A stretch of 64,000 bases of DNA. It comes from an uncultured Paracoccaceae bacterium (GTDB lineage Bacteria; Bacteroidota; Bacteroidia; Flavobacteriales; Flavobacteriaceae). Shown here piece by piece: positions 56,312 to 64,000 of this stretch (within the stretch, counting starts at the first letter, position 1; every line of letters begins with the position of its first letter). The position numbers were made by a program, and so were the translations under genes. The notes beneath the pieces are model-generated. The model was not told the DNA's origin and did not search any database. It was given only the letters and a program-made list of their open reading frames with translations. Location of the stretch: assembly GCA_943788135.1 (NCBI GenBank), contig CALSPC010000003.1, positions 62,001 to 126,000 of the forward strand, read 5' to 3'.

Positions 56312-56820
56312 TCTTTAGTGTAGCTCTCGTTTAGCGCTTTTAAAATTTCTTGAGTTAAATCTGAAGATTCTTCACCATACATTACACTTCCTGCCTCATT
56401 ACTTCCTAAGATATAGGTATAGTTGTTTGATTCTCCATAAGCCTTAACAAAGTTTTTAACCTTAGTTATCAGAGAGTCATTGAGTGTTTGGCTTTCTTGT
56501 GCAATTTGTTGCTGTTCAAATTGAACACGTTGAGACAATACTTGTTCTTTTTGTTGAAGTTCTTGTGATAATTTCTGGATATTCGATTGCGACATTTTTC
56601 GCGCACGTAATTCTGCTTCTTTAATTTCTAATTCAAATGCAGATCGCAAACTATCCGTTCGGGATTTGAAAGCGTCAATTTTTACTTTAAGCTTTGCTTC
56701 GATGTCAAGACGTTCTTGATAGTCGTTAACAAGAACACCGTTGTCTACAAAGCCTATTTTTTGTTGTTGGCAGGCCGTAAGGCTTAAAACCGCTAAAATT
56801 GCTATCCCTAATTTTTTCAT
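56308..56820 (-). CDS. OmpH/Skp-like lipoprotein
   Basis: The 170-residue protein has lipobox LSLTAC at about residues 12-17. This is followed by KIGFVDNGVLVNDYQERLDIEAKL, then a long charged coiled coil (about 45-115) and a beta-rich end TYILGSNEAGSVMYGEES. Skp family chaperones hold unfolded outer-membrane proteins in the periplasm between the tentacle-like helices. A lipid anchor on this protein is unusual for Skp but common in flavobacterial relatives. Confidence 0.83.
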   Translation of the reverse strand: MKKLGIAILAVLSLTACQQQKIGFVDNGVLVNDYQERLDIEAKLKVKIDAFKSRTDSLRSAFELEIKEAELRARKMSQSNIQKLSQELQQKEQVLSQRVQFEQQQIAQESQTLNDSLITKVKNFVKAYGESNNYTYILGSNEAGSVMYGEESSDLTQEILKALNESYTKD

Positions 56821-57044
56821 GACTTTTTTTTGTTTGTGTCCACAAAAGTAAATAAAGTAATCATAATATTATAAAAATAGTTGTTTGAGTTCTGTTATAA
56901 GAAAAACCTATTAACACGCTTGTCTTTAATTGTAAAAAACTATTTTATTTAACCTTCAAAAACCAACCTTAAATCAAACAAAATAAAACCCTAAGGTCTA
57001 TTTAAGGGGCAAGTCGTAAAAAGTGCCTAAAACGGCTTAAAACA

Positions 57045-57899
57045 CTAATTGGCGTTTTTTAAGACATATATTAGCGAAGAATACTCTCCTGAGGCTACGG
57101 CTTTTAAATTTGACCGCAAACCAATCCATAAACTGTTTAAAACACGATAAGATCCTGTTTTAAGTTTATTTGAAAGTAAACTCACATAAAAAGCATCCAT
57201 AGGCAGCGGGCGCGTTGATTCCAATCGCATTTGAACTGCAGCAAACACTTTGGGGATAGACTCTTGTGAAAAATGCCAAAGATGTCTTGGCACATCATAG
57301 GCCGCCCAATGGGCTTTAAAATAAATGGCATCAAAACTTTTAAAATTTGGAACAGCCACAACAATGCGGCCATTTGGTTTTAATAGCTTATGGAACAATT
57401 TAATATCCTCTTCTAAATTGGGAAGGTGTTCCAGAACATGCCAAAGCGTGATGACGTCAAAAGATTTTTTTGGAAGTTCATGAAGCTTAGACGTATCAAA
57501 AACAGAATGAATTGCTTTTGAATTTGCTAAACGCCGTGCTGATGAATTTGGCTCTATTCCAGTAACGGTCCAGCCCTTTTTTTGAGCGGCTCTTGAAAAA
57601 TATCCCGTCCCTGCACCAACATCCAAAAGTGTTGCTTGCTTTGGTTGAAATGGTTTAATGAGACGCAGCTTTCGTCGGGTAGAGACATAGCGAACGGCAT
57701 GGTATAAAAAATCAAACAGAGACCGTCGTTGGTTGGTGTGAGAAATATAGTTGGTGGTCGGGTAGTAGTCTTTAAGCGCCGAATCTGAGGGTTTAGGATG
57801 GGTGTACAACAACGCTCTAGAAGCATCATAAAGGAGTTCAAAAGATTCTCCGGTAACGGAGTGGTCTTTAACTTTTATAGTGGGGTTGTATGTTTTCAT
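57045..57899 (-). CDS. Class I SAM-dependent methyltransferase
   Basis: About 284 residues from the ATG at 57899. An upstream ATG at 57920 would add MFHVEQD, but these codons are simply the parS-like palindrome read as protein. SAM-binding motif: TLLDVGAGTGYFSRAAQKKG; motif II/III: DVITLWHVLEHLPNLEEDI, then LKPNGRIVVAVPN. The substrate cannot be named. It follows mnmG by 30 bp and is probably co-transcribed with it. Confidence 0.87.
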   Translation of the reverse strand: MKTYNPTIKVKDHSVTGESFELLYDASRALLYTHPKPSDSALKDYYPTTNYISHTNQRRSLFDFLYHAVRYVSTRRKLRLIKPFQPKQATLLDVGAGTGYFSRAAQKKGWTVTGIEPNSSARRLANSKAIHSVFDTSKLHELPKKSFDVITLWHVLEHLPNLEEDIKLFHKLLKPNGRIVVAVPNFKSFDAIYFKAHWAAYDVPRHLWHFSQESIPKVFAAVQMRLESTRPLPMDAFYVSLLSNKLKTGSYRVLNSLWIGLRSNLKAVASGEYSSLIYVLKNAN

Positions 57900-57903
57900 A
57901 TCC

Positions 57904-57919
57904 TGTTCCACGTGGAACA
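57904..57919. promoter_or_regulatory. parS-like palindrome, copy 1
   Basis: TGTTCCACGTGGAACA is a perfect 16-bp palindrome. It differs from the B. subtilis-type parS TGTTTCACGTGAAACA only by symmetric changes at positions 5 and 12. It lies just after mnmG, before the methyltransferase gene. ParB binding is inference. Confidence 0.65.
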
Positions 57920-57929
57920 TTTACAGTTA

Positions 57930-59801
57930 TTATCGGCCCATATACACTAACAATACAGAAATATCGTTCGGCGATACGCCGCTAATCCGTGACGCTTGCG
58001 CAACGGTTGTCGGCTGCACCTTTTTTAGTTTTTCTCGCGCCTCATAACTCATAGATTTAATTTGAGAATAATCAAACCCTGGCGCAATTTTTACATATTC
58101 TAATCGCGTTAACTTATCTGCGTTGTTTTTTTCTTTTGCAATATATCCAGAATATTTAATCTGAATTTCTGCTTGTTCAATTACTTCACTGTCTAGGTTA
58201 TGCGATTGAATATAGGACTCTACAGCATCAAACTTCCGAAGATCTTCAATACCAATATTTGGTCTTGAAAAGATTTTAAACATTTTGTCGGACTGGCGAA
58301 TTGGTGTAGAATTCTTAGTTTCTAATACCGGATTTGCTTCTTCCGGCTTTACACTTTGTGTTCTAAAAAACCCGACAAAAGCTTCAGCTTTGGACAACTT
58401 TTCTTCCATGCGTCTAAGCCGTTTTTCACTAGCAATTCCTAATTCATACCCTTTTGGCGTTAGTCGAATATCCGCATTATCTTGACGCAATAAGGTGCGG
58501 TATTCAGCTCGTGAGGTAAACATCCGATAAGGCTCTTCAGTGCCTTTGGTTATAAGGTCATCTATTAAAACTCCAATATAGGCTTCATTTCGTTTTAGTA
58601 TAAACGACTCTTTTTCTTGAACTAACAAACTGGCATTGATTCCTGCCATCAAACCTTGTGAAGCAGCTTCTTCGTAGCCTGTGGTGCCGTTTATTTGTCC
58701 CGCAAAAAACAAGCCTTTTACTAGCTTGGTTTCTAAAGAGTGTGTCAGTTGCGTAGGAGGGAAGTAGTCATACTCAATGGCATAGCCTGGTCTAAAAAAC
58801 TTCACGTTTTCAAACCCTTTCACAGCGCTAAGCGCCTTGAACTGGATATCTTCTGGCAGAGACGTTGAAAACCCGTTAATGTAATATTCTACAGTGTTCC
58901 ACCCTTCTGGTTCAACAAATATTTGGTGACGCTCCTTGTCCGCAAACCGGTTAATTTTATCTTCAATCGAAGGACAATAACGCGGTCCTAAACTTTGGAT
59001 TCGCCCATTAAACATCGGCGACCGATCAAATCCTTCTTTTAATAAATCATGAACTTCTGGGCTAGTGTAAGACATGTGACAAGACCGCTGGTTTGTAAGT
59101 GGCTTGGTGATGTCTAAATACGAGAATTTTTCAGGATCTGCATCTCCCGGCTGCTCGATCATTTTTGAAAAATCAAGTGAACGACCATCAACTCTTGGAG
59201 GTGTTCCTGTTTTCATACGACCTGATTCGAACCCTAAATCGACGAGCTGCTCTGTAATTCCTGTGGCTGCTTTTTCGCCGGCGCGACCACCTCCAAAATT
59301 CTTATCTCCAATATGAATTAACCCATTTAGGAAAGTCCCATTAGTTAACACCACTGTCTTCGCTTTGATTTCTAAGCCTAATGAGGTTTTGACTCCTTTG
59401 ACTTCGTCGCCTTCAATCACAAGGCCTGTGACCATTTCCTGGTAAAAGTCTAGGTTCTTGGTTTGTTCAAGTAAGGTCCTCCAGTCTTCGGCAAAGCGCA
59501 TACGATCACTTTGAACGCGCGGACTCCACATCGCTGGACCTTTAGATTTGTTTAGCATTTTAAACTGGATCGCAGAGGTGTCACTGACAATTCCGCTATA
59601 CCCTCCAAGGGCATCAATTTCGCGCACAATTTGCCCTTTAGCAATTCCTCCCATAGCAGGATTACAAGACATTTGTGCTATATTTTGAAGGTTCATTGTA
59701 ACAAGAAGTGTATGGCTACCCATATTGGCGGCAGCGGCAGCGGCTTCACTTCCAGCGTGACCCCCTCCAACTACAATGACGTCGTAAATTTTATTAAACA
59801 T
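57930..59801 (-). CDS. mnmG: tRNA uridine 5-carboxymethylaminomethyl modification enzyme MnmG
   Basis: Works with MnmE to modify the wobble uridine of certain tRNAs using FAD, NADH and a folate derivative. The 623-residue protein has the FAD-binding start DVIVVGGGHAGSEAAAAAANMG and the family signatures SCNPAMGGIAKGQIVREIDALGG in two halves, GTPPRVDGRSLDF and FFAGQINGTTGYEEAASQG. The catalytic cysteine region is in place. A -7-like TATATTTG (minus strand, 59848-59855) lies upstream, with a parS-like palindrome between it and the start. It heads mnmG-methyltransferase. Confidence 0.97.
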   Translation of the reverse strand: MFNKIYDVIVVGGGHAGSEAAAAAANMGSHTLLVTMNLQNIAQMSCNPAMGGIAKGQIVREIDALGGYSGIVSDTSAIQFKMLNKSKGPAMWSPRVQSDRMRFAEDWRTLLEQTKNLDFYQEMVTGLVIEGDEVKGVKTSLGLEIKAKTVVLTNGTFLNGLIHIGDKNFGGGRAGEKAATGITEQLVDLGFESGRMKTGTPPRVDGRSLDFSKMIEQPGDADPEKFSYLDITKPLTNQRSCHMSYTSPEVHDLLKEGFDRSPMFNGRIQSLGPRYCPSIEDKINRFADKERHQIFVEPEGWNTVEYYINGFSTSLPEDIQFKALSAVKGFENVKFFRPGYAIEYDYFPPTQLTHSLETKLVKGLFFAGQINGTTGYEEAASQGLMAGINASLLVQEKESFILKRNEAYIGVLIDDLITKGTEEPYRMFTSRAEYRTLLRQDNADIRLTPKGYELGIASEKRLRRMEEKLSKAEAFVGFFRTQSVKPEEANPVLETKNSTPIRQSDKMFKIFSRPNIGIEDLRKFDAVESYIQSHNLDSEVIEQAEIQIKYSGYIAKEKNNADKLTRLEYVKIAPGFDYSQIKSMSYEAREKLKKVQPTTVAQASRISGVSPNDISVLLVYMGR

Positions 59802-59816
59802 TAATTACAGTTTTAA

Positions 59817-59832
59817 TGTTCCACGTGGAACA
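59817..59832. promoter_or_regulatory. parS-like palindrome, copy 2
   Basis: Identical 16-bp palindrome TGTTCCACGTGGAACA, 1,913 bp from copy 1, on the other side of mnmG between its start and ybeY. It lies between the likely mnmG -7 box (59848-59855) and the start codon, so a bound protein could also affect mnmG transcription. Confidence 0.65.
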
Positions 59833-59847
59833 TATCATTTGCAAATG

Positions 59848-59855
59848 CAAATATA
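59848..59855 (-). promoter_or_regulatory. Candidate -7 promoter element of mnmG
   Basis: The minus strand reads TATATTTG, fitting TAnnTTTG, about 47 bp upstream of the mnmG ATG. It lies just outside the corrected end of ybeY (59869). No TTG lies at the ideal distance. Confidence 0.4.
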
Positions 59856-59868
59856 AGGCTTTAGAATA

Positions 59869-60283
59869 TTAATCCATGTGTTGTTGAAGGTAGAACTCTT
59901 CCTTAGCGCGCATCACACGCGCATCTGATGGTAATTTATCCTTGTAACCGCAGTAATGCAAAATGCCATGAACCATAACCCGTGAAAGTTCTTGCTTCGA
60001 AACTCTGGTTAAATTCCTTAGCGTTTTCTTTTACGCGTTCAATAGAAATAAAAATCTCCCCGTGGATTTCTTTACCGATAGAATAATCAAAACTAATAAC
60101 GTCCGTAAGCGTGTCGTGGTCTAAAAACTCAACATTAAGCTTGTGTAAAAAGTGGTCATCACAAAACACAATAGAAACTTCACCTTCGTTATAATTTTCT
60201 GATGAGATCACGGCGCTTAACCAAGTTGCTTTAGCGTCGGCATCAACAATTTCAAAAGGCACTTCTGAATGGAAACTAATCAT
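59869..60283 (-). pseudogene. ybeY: Endoribonuclease YbeY, one frameshift
   Basis: Single-strand RNA endonuclease needed for 16S rRNA maturation and ribosome quality control. The N-terminal part (EGEVSIVFCDDHFLHKLN, DHDTLTDVISFDY, HGEIFISIERV) is in one frame. After one extra base at about 59995-60001 the zinc motif VMVHGILHYCGYKDK and the tail VMRAKEEFYLQQHMD follow in another, ending at 59869. Corrected length is 137 residues. It overlaps DUF4175 by 8 bp. Sequencing error is more likely than loss of this conserved gene. Confidence 0.88.
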
Positions 60284-63200
60284 CTTTTATCTTAAAATAG
60301 TCTTGAACTTTTATCTTAAATCCTTGGCGCAAAGGTAAGCTTTGCCTGTTTAATATTTCAATGGTATTAAAATATTGTTTAATGGTCTCTTCGCTTGGCG
60401 CGGGCGCCACAAAACGTTGAGCTGTATTTGTGTTAGAAACACGCTTCGTGTCCTCGCCTTGCTGTTGAACCGCCTTTTCTAATTTTAAAAGCTGATGTTT
60501 TAGCGCGGTCATTTGCTCTGAAGTTTCTGTAACTCCTTGATTTATAAGGTTTTGTTCTATTTTCTCCATGGCGTCAAGAAGGTTATTTCCGTTGCCGCTA
60601 AGCCCTTTTTTATCTAGCAGGTCTTGTAGTGCATTTCGCAGGCGCTGCTGTTTTTTGAAAATTTCGAATAACTCTCCTGTATCTACTTCTGTATCACCTT
60701 CTTGAACGCTTTGCCCATTTTTAGCGCCAGACTGGCCGTCCTTACCTTGCTTAGCATTTGTGCCATTCTTTCTTCTGCTCGGCACCAGAACCCTCATTTT
60801 CACCCTTTTGAGACCCTTGTTCATCCTTGGGTTGGTCTGCTTTCTTACCAAGCTGTTCTTCCATTTGTTTGCTCAATTCCTCCTGACTCATAATAATATC
60901 TGGCAATTGCATTTCGCCCTCGCCTTGACTAGGTGACATCTGCATCTGCATTTCCATAGAGTCCAGTGTATTGCTTAACATATCTGCTAAGGAGTTCGTG
61001 GCTGAAACAACAAATTGTTGTGCCCCAACCGCTTCGCGAAAACTGCTCTCGGAAAGTAATTCAAGACTTTTATCGATATTAAAGAAAACTTCCGTGATTG
61101 CTTTGTTTACAGGCTCTGCAATCTTTGGTTGTCTTAGCGATAAGGCGAATAAACTGTCGTCAATGTGCTCAAAATGGTCTCGTAAATTATTCTGCTTCAC
61201 AAGGCGCTTTGCAAAATCACTACTGCTGTTTGTTGCGGTTTGAAATCGTTTCATAAGCGCTTCCTGATCAAATGAAAACAATAACAAATTATCTAAAATT
61301 TTCCGCAACATATCAATGTCCTCGCTCATTTGTTCGCCACTTCCGCCACTCATTTGTTGGGCCATCTGCTGACTCATTTGCTGTATTTTTTGCGCAGCTT
61401 TTTGTTGGCTTTTCTGCGCCTTTTTTGCGCGCTTGCTTTGTTCTTGAGCGTCTGTAGATTCTTCTTTTTTTCCTAGGTCGTCACTGGCCTTGTTGTTGAT
61501 CAGTTTTAATCGACTCCTCAAGAGTGGGGTCATCCGGTAGCGCTAAGGGTTTTGAAAGTGCATCGTTATCTTTTCTTAACTTGTCAAGGGCGTTTTGCAG
61601 CGCTTCAAAATCGGTGTTTAGTTTATCTTGAGCCTCTTTTGTGTTATTGTCTTCTGAAGCCTTAGAACGCTCGTTTTGCTTCTCTGAAAGCGTCTCTAAA
61701 GCGGTCTTAATTTGATCTGCTTTTTTGGTGACATAAAAACGCTTCGTAAGCTCCAACAGTTGTTCTAAACTGCGCTGTTTATTTTTGTTTTGCTTCGCCA
61801 TCTTTTCAAGTTTTTCGGCCAGCGCTTCTTTATTGATTTTATCAGTAACTTTTTTAAGTTCTTCTAACAATTTTTCGTCTTTTTCAAGCGCGTCTTGCTG
61901 TGCTTTCAAGCGTTCTTCTAGCGCGTCTTTGAACGGATCTGCATCCTTTGATTTTTCAAACTGATTAAGGTTGTCTTGCATTTTTTTGTTGAAATTCTTC
62001 AACACCTTATCCTGTGCTTGTTGCCGTTCTAAAAATGATTTTAATTTTTGTTGATCACTGAAATTTAGTTGCGCTTTTTCTTTTTGAGTTTTAGAAAGAT
62101 TTTCCAAGTTTTTGTCTTGCTCAGAAAGAGCGTTGAGCGCGTTTTGAAATGCTTTTGACAATTCACTTTGCGCTTTGAGTTGAAGGTCTTGAATGGTGTT
62201 TTCGCTTTTAGAGTTATAATTAAAAACACGACTCCTCGTTGTTTTGAAATTATGAAATGGATCATTGTCTGACACCTCAAAATAGAGCGCGTAGGCCGTG
62301 TCCTCCATGAGCTTTAGGTTGGAAGGAAAAGCGTGCGTAAATTCTTGAAAAGCTGTAGTGTTGGAAGGCAATAGAAGTTCGGAACGCTTAGCGGAGTCGC
62401 CAACAGGGTAATAATGTAATTTTAAAGCGCTAATGCCATAATCATCTGAAATTTGCCCATAGAAGTATAGCGATTTATGAAGCGTGGAGTCTTGTTTCAT
62501 TTCGACCTTGATCGTTGGGGGTTGGTCTCGAACTGAGGTTATTGCAAAAGAAAGCTGTTCGTAGTTTTTTAGGTGGACATTACTCGTTTGAATCGTGTAG
62601 TTTAAAGACTCAAAAATGCGTTTACTATACTGAAAGTTGTGCTGGTTTTTCTCGAAAAATGCGAGAGTGTCTTTATAAACAAACGCCACTGAATCTGTTG
62701 ATTTGGTAAGTAAATCCCATTTTAGAATAGTGCCTTCAGGAAGTGTGGCGTTTCCATTGTTTGTAATGCTTTCATCGCTTTTGCCTGTGTAGGCTGGATA
62801 GTCGAGGTACATGTCAAAACTCAACAAGACTGGGGTGGGCGACACCTCTAAACGATAGGGTTTGGAGACCACTTCATTGGCGACTAGCTTGAAATCAAGC
62901 GCTGATTTTGGCCGTGTAAAAGTATATTCAAAAACCCCTAATTGGGTTTGACTGAGAACATAAGTTTCATCATTGTAAACAATCTGAACATCTTCGGGAA
63001 CCACGGCGCCCACAGTTTTTGCAACCACCGTAAAAGGGGTGTTTTCAATAGCGTCAAGGCTAGTGTTCATGACAAAAAACGCAAACGGCGCAGGAGGCGC
63101 ATAGGCTGTTTTATAATTGACAACACGTTTTAGACTATCCGTAAAAACCGCTTGTTTTCCGAATACGATAGCCGCAAAGACAATACAAATTGGCACTACC

Positions 63201-63667
63201 GCATACCGTAAATATTTAAGGTTCTCCGAAAAATCGACCGCGCTTTTAAAAGAAATGAGGCTTAAATTTTTTGATTTTTGTTCGATACTGGCTATGAGAA
63301 ATTCGGTGTGTTCGGAATGTTGGTTGAGCTGAAGTACATTTAAAAGTTTGTCTTTTACTTCTGGAAAATGATCCCCAACAATTTTTGATGCAGTTTCGTG
63401 GTTTATCCCTTTTTGAATCTTGAAATACTTGGCTAATGGGATACAAATAAATCTATAAAACAAAATGACTTCAAACCCTACAACCCCCACAAACAAAAGC
63501 CCACGCCCAAAAGAATTCAGCCAGAAAAAATGTTCGATACTCAAGACTACTAAGGCATAAAACAATCCAATACCAAAAAACAACAATACGCCTTTCAATA
63601 GCGCACTAATATAGTAGCGCCTTATAAAGTGTTCCAGTTTTTGCTCTATGTGATGAAAGCTGTCCAA
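60276..63667 (-). pseudogene. DUF4175-type membrane coiled-coil protein, two frameshifts
   Basis: Three frames join into one protein of about 1,129 residues. Frame 1 spans 61481-63667 (TTG start chosen at HLDSFHHIEQKLEHFIRRYY; an in-frame TTG at 63739 is less likely) and has two N-terminal membrane helices and a third near residue 150. A beta-rich region follows, then lysine/glutamine-rich coiled coil. Frame 2 runs to about 60770 and frame 3 to 60276. One extra base at about 61490 and one at about 60770 explain both breaks. The low-complexity parts include KKAQKSQQKAAQKIQQMSQQ. It resembles the flavobacterial DUF4175 family; function is unknown. Confidence 0.75.
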
Positions 63668-63739
63668 GTGAGATTTGTTTTGAGGTATTAAAATTACAAT
63701 AATAATTGGTATGGAGTGGCTCTTTTTTGGATAGCTCAA

Positions 63740-64000
63740 AAAAAATTTATAAGTTTAACACTGATTTTGATCCCAAGTCTAAATCTTCATAAGCAGCTTA
63801 ACCGAAGTTTTTAGATTTTATTTTTTTGAATTTTGAGAAACTAGAGTGATTCAATATATGCTGTATTTGGATGTGTTGAACCACTCCAAACAAAATATAA
63901 GCGATATATAAACCGCTAGTGGTTTATATACACTAGTTAGCGCTAATACCGAAAAAGAACACGGTATACAGAAATAAATCCATTCATAGGCTATGACTAA
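63740..64000. other. Gene-free end region with nested palindromes
   Basis: No gene is seen in the last 261 bp. Three dyads cluster at the end. A perfect 10-bp inverted repeat with a 6-base loop lies at 63905-63930 (tatataaacc...ggtttatata). A second dyad, ctagtg at 63916-63921 with cactag at 63931-63936, overlaps the first arm and loop so that the two cannot form together. A third is the palindrome ttagcgctaa at 63937-63946. No T-run follows, so a terminator is not supported. Whether they regulate the gene to the right is unknown because that gene is outside the window. Confidence 0.55.

Noticed and set aside
56821-57044. Regulatory RNA in the gap before the OmpH-like gene
   Set aside because: AT-rich with only weak dyads; a TACTTTTG box near 56840-56847 on the minus strand may be the OmpH-like promoter, but nothing more can be supported.
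57900-57920. ATG at 57920 as start of the methyltransferase
   Set aside because: The added codons spell the parS-like palindrome; the next ATG gives a typical family N-terminus. It cannot be fully excluded.
60751-61533. Separate glutamine-rich coiled-coil gene
   Set aside because: It continues the DUF4175 protein in another frame at both ends; two one-base gains explain the breaks.
63931-63950. Integron attC site
   Set aside because: The sequence near 63936 resembles GTTAG but does not fit GTTRRRY, and the paired core site and cassette genes are missing.
1-64000. tRNA, rRNA or CRISPR array
   Set aside because: Intergenic gaps are short, and no cloverleaf-like sequence or regular spacer-repeat pattern was seen by eye. 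A covariance search was not possible.

Overview
The window is a 64 kb piece of a Bacteroidota chromosome, almost certainly Flavobacteriaceae. The sequence shows low GC, type IX secretion parts (a SprE/PorW-like lipoprotein and a small protein with a C-terminal sorting domain), several flavobacterial protein families (HU-CCDC81/SPOR, DUF4292, DUF4837, DUF6168, DUF6341, DUF6427, DUF6909, DUF4175), and promoters of the TTG-N20-TAnnTTTG type instead of sigma70 boxes. No rRNA, tRNA, CRISPR array, IS element or prophage was recognised. No gene-free stretch exceeds 300 bp.

Layout. 1-2.7 kb: the 3' end of a YhcG-type nuclease gene, trpS and dprA. 2.7-7.7 kb: a three-gene surface module (large Ig/LRR-like protein, OmpA-family protein, small T9SS-sorted protein). 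7.8-15.2 kb: an HU/SPOR protein, an acyl-CoA thioesterase, and a tightly overlapping operon of flippase, dut, TPR protein, DUF4292 lipoprotein and EnvC-like protein. 15.3-24.3 kb: the ATP synthase operon atpB-E-F-H-A-G, preceded by sprE, bactofilin, a frameshifted atpZ and a DUF6168 gene. A four-helix-bundle (23S intervening-sequence type) gene with 23-bp imperfect terminal inverted repeats sits between atpA and atpG. atpD and atpC are not in the window. 24.5-29.8 kb: an FNR-like reductase, a GT9 transferase, DUF4254, DUF6427, DUF6341 and a heavily frameshifted purD. 29.8-46.9 kb: a Wzx/Wzy-type surface polysaccharide locus. It holds an initiating phosphotransferase, a UDP-glucuronate decarboxylase, two glycosyltransferases, two acetyltransferases, a polymerase, a ligase-like protein and a flippase. 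It also holds a lipoprotein, GDP-fucose genes (gmd, fcl), dTDP-rhamnose genes (rfbBACD) and a Wzz-like regulator. 46.9-57 kb: DUF6909, GH3, M23 peptidase, tatA, DUF4837, mltD-like, pgk, holB and an OmpH-like gene. 57-64 kb: a methyltransferase, mnmG flanked by two identical parS-like palindromes, ybeY and a DUF4175 gene.

The most interesting structure is the inverted-repeat-flanked gene in the atp operon. In the atp mRNA the two repeats could pair around the gene, the same architecture as intervening sequences in 23S rRNA. A second major observation concerns sequence quality. Seven otherwise conserved genes (purD, rfbC, rfbD, wzz-like, ybeY, DUF4175, atpZ) carry about 17 single-base indels in total, mostly insertions, with the protein continuing intact in another frame. 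This points to sequencing error more than to decay. All family names come from reading the protein sequences, without a database search.
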